A stretch of 64,000 nucleotides of DNA. Source: an uncultured Gammaproteobacteria bacterium (lineage in GTDB: Bacteria; Pseudomonadota; Gammaproteobacteria; Ga0077536). The stretch spans positions 25,519 through 89,518 of the forward strand of contig CALKCL010000016.1 in NCBI GenBank assembly GCA_938082545.1, given 5' to 3'. Each line of letters opens with the position of its first letter. Within the stretch, counting starts at the first letter, position 1. Shown in pieces: positions 60,311 through 64,000 of this stretch. The position numbers and the translations under genes were made by a program. The notes beneath the pieces were generated by a model. The model searched no databases. It saw only the letters and a program-made list of their open reading frames with translations, and was not told the origin of the DNA.

Positions 60311-62797
60311 ATGGCAACAAATCTGGTAATTGTTGAGTCTCCTGCGAAAGCAAACACTATAAAAAAGTATTTAGGTCCTGACTTTGAGGTTCTCGCATCG
60401 TACGGCCACGTTCGGGATTTAAGGAAAAAAAATGGTGCTGTAGATCCCGAAAGTGATTTTTTTATGCATTATGAAATCGGTGAAAGAAGCGTAAAACATG
60501 TAGACGCCATTACCAAGGCGATGAAAAAAGCAAAGGCTCTCTATCTCGCGACTGACTTGGATCGCGAAGGTGAGGCAATATCTTGGCATCTTGTAGAACT
60601 ACTAAAGGAAAAGAACGTTCTAAAGGATAAAGCGGTGCATCGTGTTGTATTTAGTGAGATTACTGAGAAAGCTATAAAGGAAGCCATAGCCTCAACGCGA
60701 GAGGTTTCTATGCCATTAGTCAATGCACAGCAAACACGCCGTGCGCTGGATCACTTGGTAGGTTTCAATTTATCCCCTTTGCTTTGGAAGAAAATAAAAT
60801 ATGGCCTGTCTGCTGGCCGTGTACAGAGTCCAGCTCTGAGATTGATCTGCGAGAGAGAAGATCAGATAGAAAAATTCGAGGGCAGGGAATATTGGAGTAT
60901 TGAGTCAGAAACAGAGAGCTTTCCGGCGCGGCTAATCAAACTTCATGAAGAAAAAATCTCACAATTTTCTATAGTCTCCCAGTCAAAAGCGTCCGAAGCT
61001 AGAGATCAGCTTTTAACTGCGAGCCAAGGCGTTTTAGTTGTAGATAGTGTCGAGAAGAAACAACGTAAAAGGAACCCAACACCTCCGTTTATTACCTCTA
61101 CCCTTCAGCAGGAAGGGGGTAGGAAATTAGGTTTTACAGCACAAAGAACGATGCGGGTAGCGCAGCAATTATATGAAGGACTATCTGTCGGTGACGAAGG
61201 GGGTCCAGTTGGCCTAATAAGTTATATGCGGACTGATTCTTTGAATTTAGCTGTGGATGCCACTGATGAGTTGCGACAGTTTATAACAAGTAAATACGGT
61301 GCAGATCAGCTTCCATCTGAGGTGCGATTTTTTAAAACAAAATCTAAGAATGCTCAGGAAGCACATGAGGCCATCCGACCAACGTCTTGTTTTCGACAAC
61401 CTAGTGATTTAAGAAGTTACCTGACTGACGAACAATATCGGCTATATGATCTCATTTGGAAGAGAACAGTCGCTTGTCAGATGATACAAGCCACAATAGA
61501 CACAGTTTCAGTCAACTTATCTGCCGGTGACGTGGGTGTATTTCGTGCCACGGGATCTACCATAGCTGAGTTGGGGTTTATGGCTGTTTATAAAGAAGGC
61601 TCTGATGAGTCTTCTTCAGTGCCCACTGACGATCAGGAGAAGACCTTGCCTCCGCTTACAGTAGGGCAGAAAATCGGTCAGAAAGCCATTAAGGCAGAGC
61701 AACATTTTACACAGCCACCGCCGAGATACACTGAAGCCAGCTTAGTGAAAATTTTAGAAGAGTACGGCATAGGAAGGCCTTCTACTTATGCGGCAATTAT
61801 GTCTACTCTAGTTCAGCGTGAGTACGTTTCAAATGAGAAAAGGCGTTTCGAGCCAACAGATATAGGCCGACTTGTGAACAACTTTATAACAAGTCACTTT
61901 ACGAAGTATGTAGATTATGAGTTTACGGCTCGTTTAGAAGACGATCTTGATGCGGTGTCTAGAGGGGAGAAAGATTGGGTCAGTTTGTTGAGCGAGTTCT
62001 GGCAGCCTTTCAAAGAAACATTAGACGATAAAGAGATTTCTGTGACTACCGACGAAGCTAAAGGCTCGCGAAACCTAGGAATCCACCCGAAAAGCGGTGA
62101 GCCTGTTTCAGTAAGGATGGGTCGGTACGGATGGGTTCTTGTGATTGGAGATCTGTCAATCCTTGAGAAGAAGCCGATTTTTTCTCCAGTGCCTCCTGGT
62201 ACCAAAATTAGTACTATGACTCTGGAAGATGCGCTTACTTTCACGACAATGCCTAGAAAATTGGCTAACCCTAATACCGATGAAAATATTTTTATGGAAG
62301 CGGATCTAAGCGAGTTAGTTATAGGCATTGGTAGGTTTGGTCCTTATGTGCGTTACGGAGATAAGTTCGCGAGCATAAAGACAAAAAAAGACAAAGACAA
62401 AGACAAAGATCAAGACAAAGATCAAGATAGCGGGATAGAGACTCAACTAGATGACCCTTATTCTATTTCGTATGCCCGTGCCCGTGAATTAGTCATAGAA
62501 AAAATAAAAGCTGATGCGGCTAAATTGATCAAATTCTTTCCTGAGCAAGGTATTTCTATCTTGCATGGACGCTGGGGGCCTTATCTCACTGATGGCTCCA
62601 AGAATGCACGAATACCAAAAGATCAAATAGCCGAGAGCTTAAGCGTTAGCGAGTGTATTGCCTTGATAGAGGCCGCTCCTGAGAGAAGAGGCCGAGGTAC
62701 TAAGAAGAAAGTAGCTACTAAGAAGAAAGTAGCTAATAAGAAGAAAGTAGCTAATAAGAAGAAAGTAGCTACTAAGAAGAAAGCGGACTCTGAATAA
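60311..62797 (+). CDS. topA: DNA topoisomerase I
   Basis: LVIVESPAKANTIKKYLG, LYLATDLDREGEAISWHL, GLISYMRTDSLNL, GIGRPSTYAAIMSTL; C-terminal Lys-rich repeat tail. Confidence 0.98.
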   Translation: MATNLVIVESPAKANTIKKYLGPDFEVLASYGHVRDLRKKNGAVDPESDFFMHYEIGERSVKHVDAITKAMKKAKALYLATDLDREGEAISWHLVELLKEKNVLKDKAVHRVVFSEITEKAIKEAIASTREVSMPLVNAQQTRRALDHLVGFNLSPLLWKKIKYGLSAGRVQSPALRLICEREDQIEKFEGREYWSIESETESFPARLIKLHEEKISQFSIVSQSKASEARDQLLTASQGVLVVDSVEKKQRKRNPTPPFITSTLQQEGGRKLGFTAQRTMRVAQQLYEGLSVGDEGGPVGLISYMRTDSLNLAVDATDELRQFITSKYGADQLPSEVRFFKTKSKNAQEAHEAIRPTSCFRQPSDLRSYLTDEQYRLYDLIWKRTVACQMIQATIDTVSVNLSAGDVGVFRATGSTIAELGFMAVYKEGSDESSSVPTDDQEKTLPPLTVGQKIGQKAIKAEQHFTQPPPRYTEASLVKILEEYGIGRPSTYAAIMSTLVQREYVSNEKRRFEPTDIGRLVNNFITSHFTKYVDYEFTARLEDDLDAVSRGEKDWVSLLSEFWQPFKETLDDKEISVTTDEAKGSRNLGIHPKSGEPVSVRMGRYGWVLVIGDLSILEKKPIFSPVPPGTKISTMTLEDALTFTTMPRKLANPNTDENIFMEADLSELVIGIGRFGPYVRYGDKFASIKTKKDKDKDKDQDKDQDSGIETQLDDPYSISYARARELVIEKIKADAAKLIKFFPEQGISILHGRWGPYLTDGSKNARIPKDQIAESLSVSECIALIEAAPERRGRGTKKKVATKKKVANKKKVANKKKVATKKKADSE
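62389..62429 (+). repeat. Short 6-bp-like coding repeat (acaaag/atcaag) giving a (K/Q)D tract in TopA
   Basis: acaaaaaaagacaaagacaaagacaaagatcaagacaaagatcaagat encoding TKKDKDKDKDQDKDQD. Confidence 0.85.
62699..62788 (+). repeat. Five tandem 18-bp units in the 3' end of topA, encoding (T/N)KKKVA
   Basis: actaagaagaaagtagct x2, aataagaagaaagtagct x2, actaagaagaaagcggac (last unit diverged), read directly. Confidence 0.95.
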
Positions 62798-62872
62798 ATA
62801 TAAGTAGGTATGGTCTCTGACATAAGGGTCAAATTTGATATTTCGCGCTAACTTGAAGAACGAAAGCAAAAT

Positions 62873-63424
62873 ATGAATTATGATTGGAAGCTCACTTCAG
62901 CGGCTAATCATTTGCGTCGTGGTGATCTAATAGCGCATGCTACCGAGTCCGTTGTTGGTCTCGCTACGAGTGTTTACTCAGTAGCCGGCTTTAATAAGCT
63001 GATGAGATTAAAGTCTAGGACGGCAGTTAAAAAATTCTTAGTCATAGCAGCTAATTTGTCCCAAGTTCGGGAAGTCGCTGATATAGAAGTGCCTTTGCAA
63101 GTCGAAATTCTTGAGTCGTGGCCGGGAGCCGTTACGTGGGTTTTACCTTTGTCTAGGCAGGCACCTCCTTGGTTGGCTAGTGAAGAAGGGGAAGTGGCTA
63201 TTAGGATGACTGGGCACAAGCAGGCTAATCAATTATGTCAGCTGAGTGGGCCGCTTGTTTCCACTAGCGCTAATAGGGCAGGTAAGGTGCCGGCTAAAAC
63301 ATTGCATCGTGCTAGATCATATTTTGGGCAAGAGGTTGATTTTTACTTGTCTGGTAAGCTTGGAGGGAGCGTACGTCCATCGAAAATTATGCATGGAGTC
63401 AACGGAGATATAATTAGAGAGTGA
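62873..63424 (+). CDS. tsaC: Threonylcarbamoyl-AMP synthase (TsaC/YrdC family)
   Basis: YrdC-like: HATESVVGLATSV, LKSRTAVKKFLVIAANLSQV, WPGAVTWVLP, LVSTSANRAGKVPAKT; downstream of topA. Confidence 0.88.
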   Translation: MNYDWKLTSAANHLRRGDLIAHATESVVGLATSVYSVAGFNKLMRLKSRTAVKKFLVIAANLSQVREVADIEVPLQVEILESWPGAVTWVLPLSRQAPPWLASEEGEVAIRMTGHKQANQLCQLSGPLVSTSANRAGKVPAKTLHRARSYFGQEVDFYLSGKLGGSVRPSKIMHGVNGDIIRE

Positions 63425-63430
63425 AATGTG

Positions 63431-63460
63431 TTGACACAACCGATGTTAATTTAAGACAAT
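63431..63460 (+). promoter_or_regulatory. Putative sigma70 promoter for the tRNA-Tyr/Gly/Thr (tuf) unit
   Basis: TTGACA (63431-63436), 18-nt spacer, GACAAT (63455-63460), about 17 nt upstream of tRNA-Tyr. Confidence 0.5.
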
Positions 63461-63476
63461 AGTGGGTTACCGTTTT

Positions 63477-63561
<85 letters not shown>

Positions 63562-63589
63562 TCGGGCGTCAGATTCGTAAGAGAGCGAG

Positions 63590-63663
63590 GCGGGTATCGT
63601 ATAGTGGTATTACCTTAGCCTTCCAAGCTAATGATAGGAGTTCGATTCTCCTTACCCGCTCCA
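63590..63663 (+). tRNA. tRNA-Gly (TCC)
   Basis: GCGGGTA acceptor pairs with TACCCGC, anticodon TCC in CTTCCAA, TTCGATTC T-loop, encoded CCA. Confidence 0.97.
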
Positions 63664-63728
63664 CTGAAAGGACTGATGGTTAGTATGATAGGCTGTTGGA
63701 GAAGCCATTGAAGCTGAGCGATTTTAAA

Positions 63729-63804
63729 GCCCATATAGCTCAGTTGGTAGAGCACTTCCTTGGTAGGGAAGAGGTCATCGGTTCGACTCCGATTATGGGC
63801 TCCA
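63729..63804 (+). tRNA. tRNA-Thr (GGT)
   Basis: GCCCATA acceptor pairs with TATGGGC, anticodon GGT in TTGGTAG, GTTCGACTC T-loop, encoded CCA. Confidence 0.97.
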
Positions 63805-63885
63805 CGTAAGTAAAGTGGCAGAAACGGTAATTAACAGAACATAAAGTTTTTAGCTAAATATAGATAGATTAGAGGGTTAGCGACC

Positions 63886-64000
63886 ATGGCGAAGGAAAAA
63901 TTTGAACGAACGAAACCACATGTAAACGTAGGTACTATTGGCCACGTAGATCATGGGAAGACGACGCTAACGGCGGCGCTCACGATAATTAGTGCCAAGA
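63886..64000 (+). CDS. tuf: Elongation factor Tu, 5' end (truncated by window edge)
   Basis: [38 protein letters not shown]. Confidence 0.98.
   Translation, partial: MAKEKFERTKPHVNVGTIGHVDHGKTTLTAALTIISAK

Noticed and set aside
62699-62788. Tandem 18-bp repeats as a possible CRISPR-like or non-coding repeat array
   Set aside because: Units are contiguous without spacers and in frame inside topA, so they are coding repeats.

Overview
This 64 kb window is densely coding chromosomal core sequence from what looks like a gammaproteobacterium. That placement is inferred from synteny: lpxC/dciA/secA, coaE-zapD, rluD-pgeF, hslVU-ubiE-ubiJ-ubiB, and def-fmt-rsmB-NtrYX-trkAH followed by smg-topA-tsaC, tRNAs and tuf. 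Nearly all of it is housekeeping: cell envelope, TCA (sucCD), NAD, branched-chain amino acid biosynthesis (ilvB/ilvH/ilvC), ubiquinone, peptidoglycan recycling, tRNA/rRNA modification and translation. I found three tRNA genes (Tyr, Gly, Thr) and a truncated tuf at the right edge. I found no CRISPR array, IS element, prophage or obvious defence island, and nothing I would call a new multi-gene system. The most interesting signals are local. An NtrX-like regulator has lost the GAFTGA loop and has an altered Walker B. A PolB-type 3'-5' exonuclease homolog has its first catalytic motif (DxE) replaced by QxK. A likely cryptic HolD (psi) subunit lies upstream of rimI. A class 1B-type dihydroorotate dehydrogenase is present without an adjacent pyrK. 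An ATPase-less peptide ABC transporter is embedded with an L,D-transpeptidase and nagZ. A pgeF/yfiH gene is frameshifted. Two genes (rsmB, argJ) have homology that extends upstream of any canonical start codon. All homology calls come from reading the proteins by eye; no database search was run.
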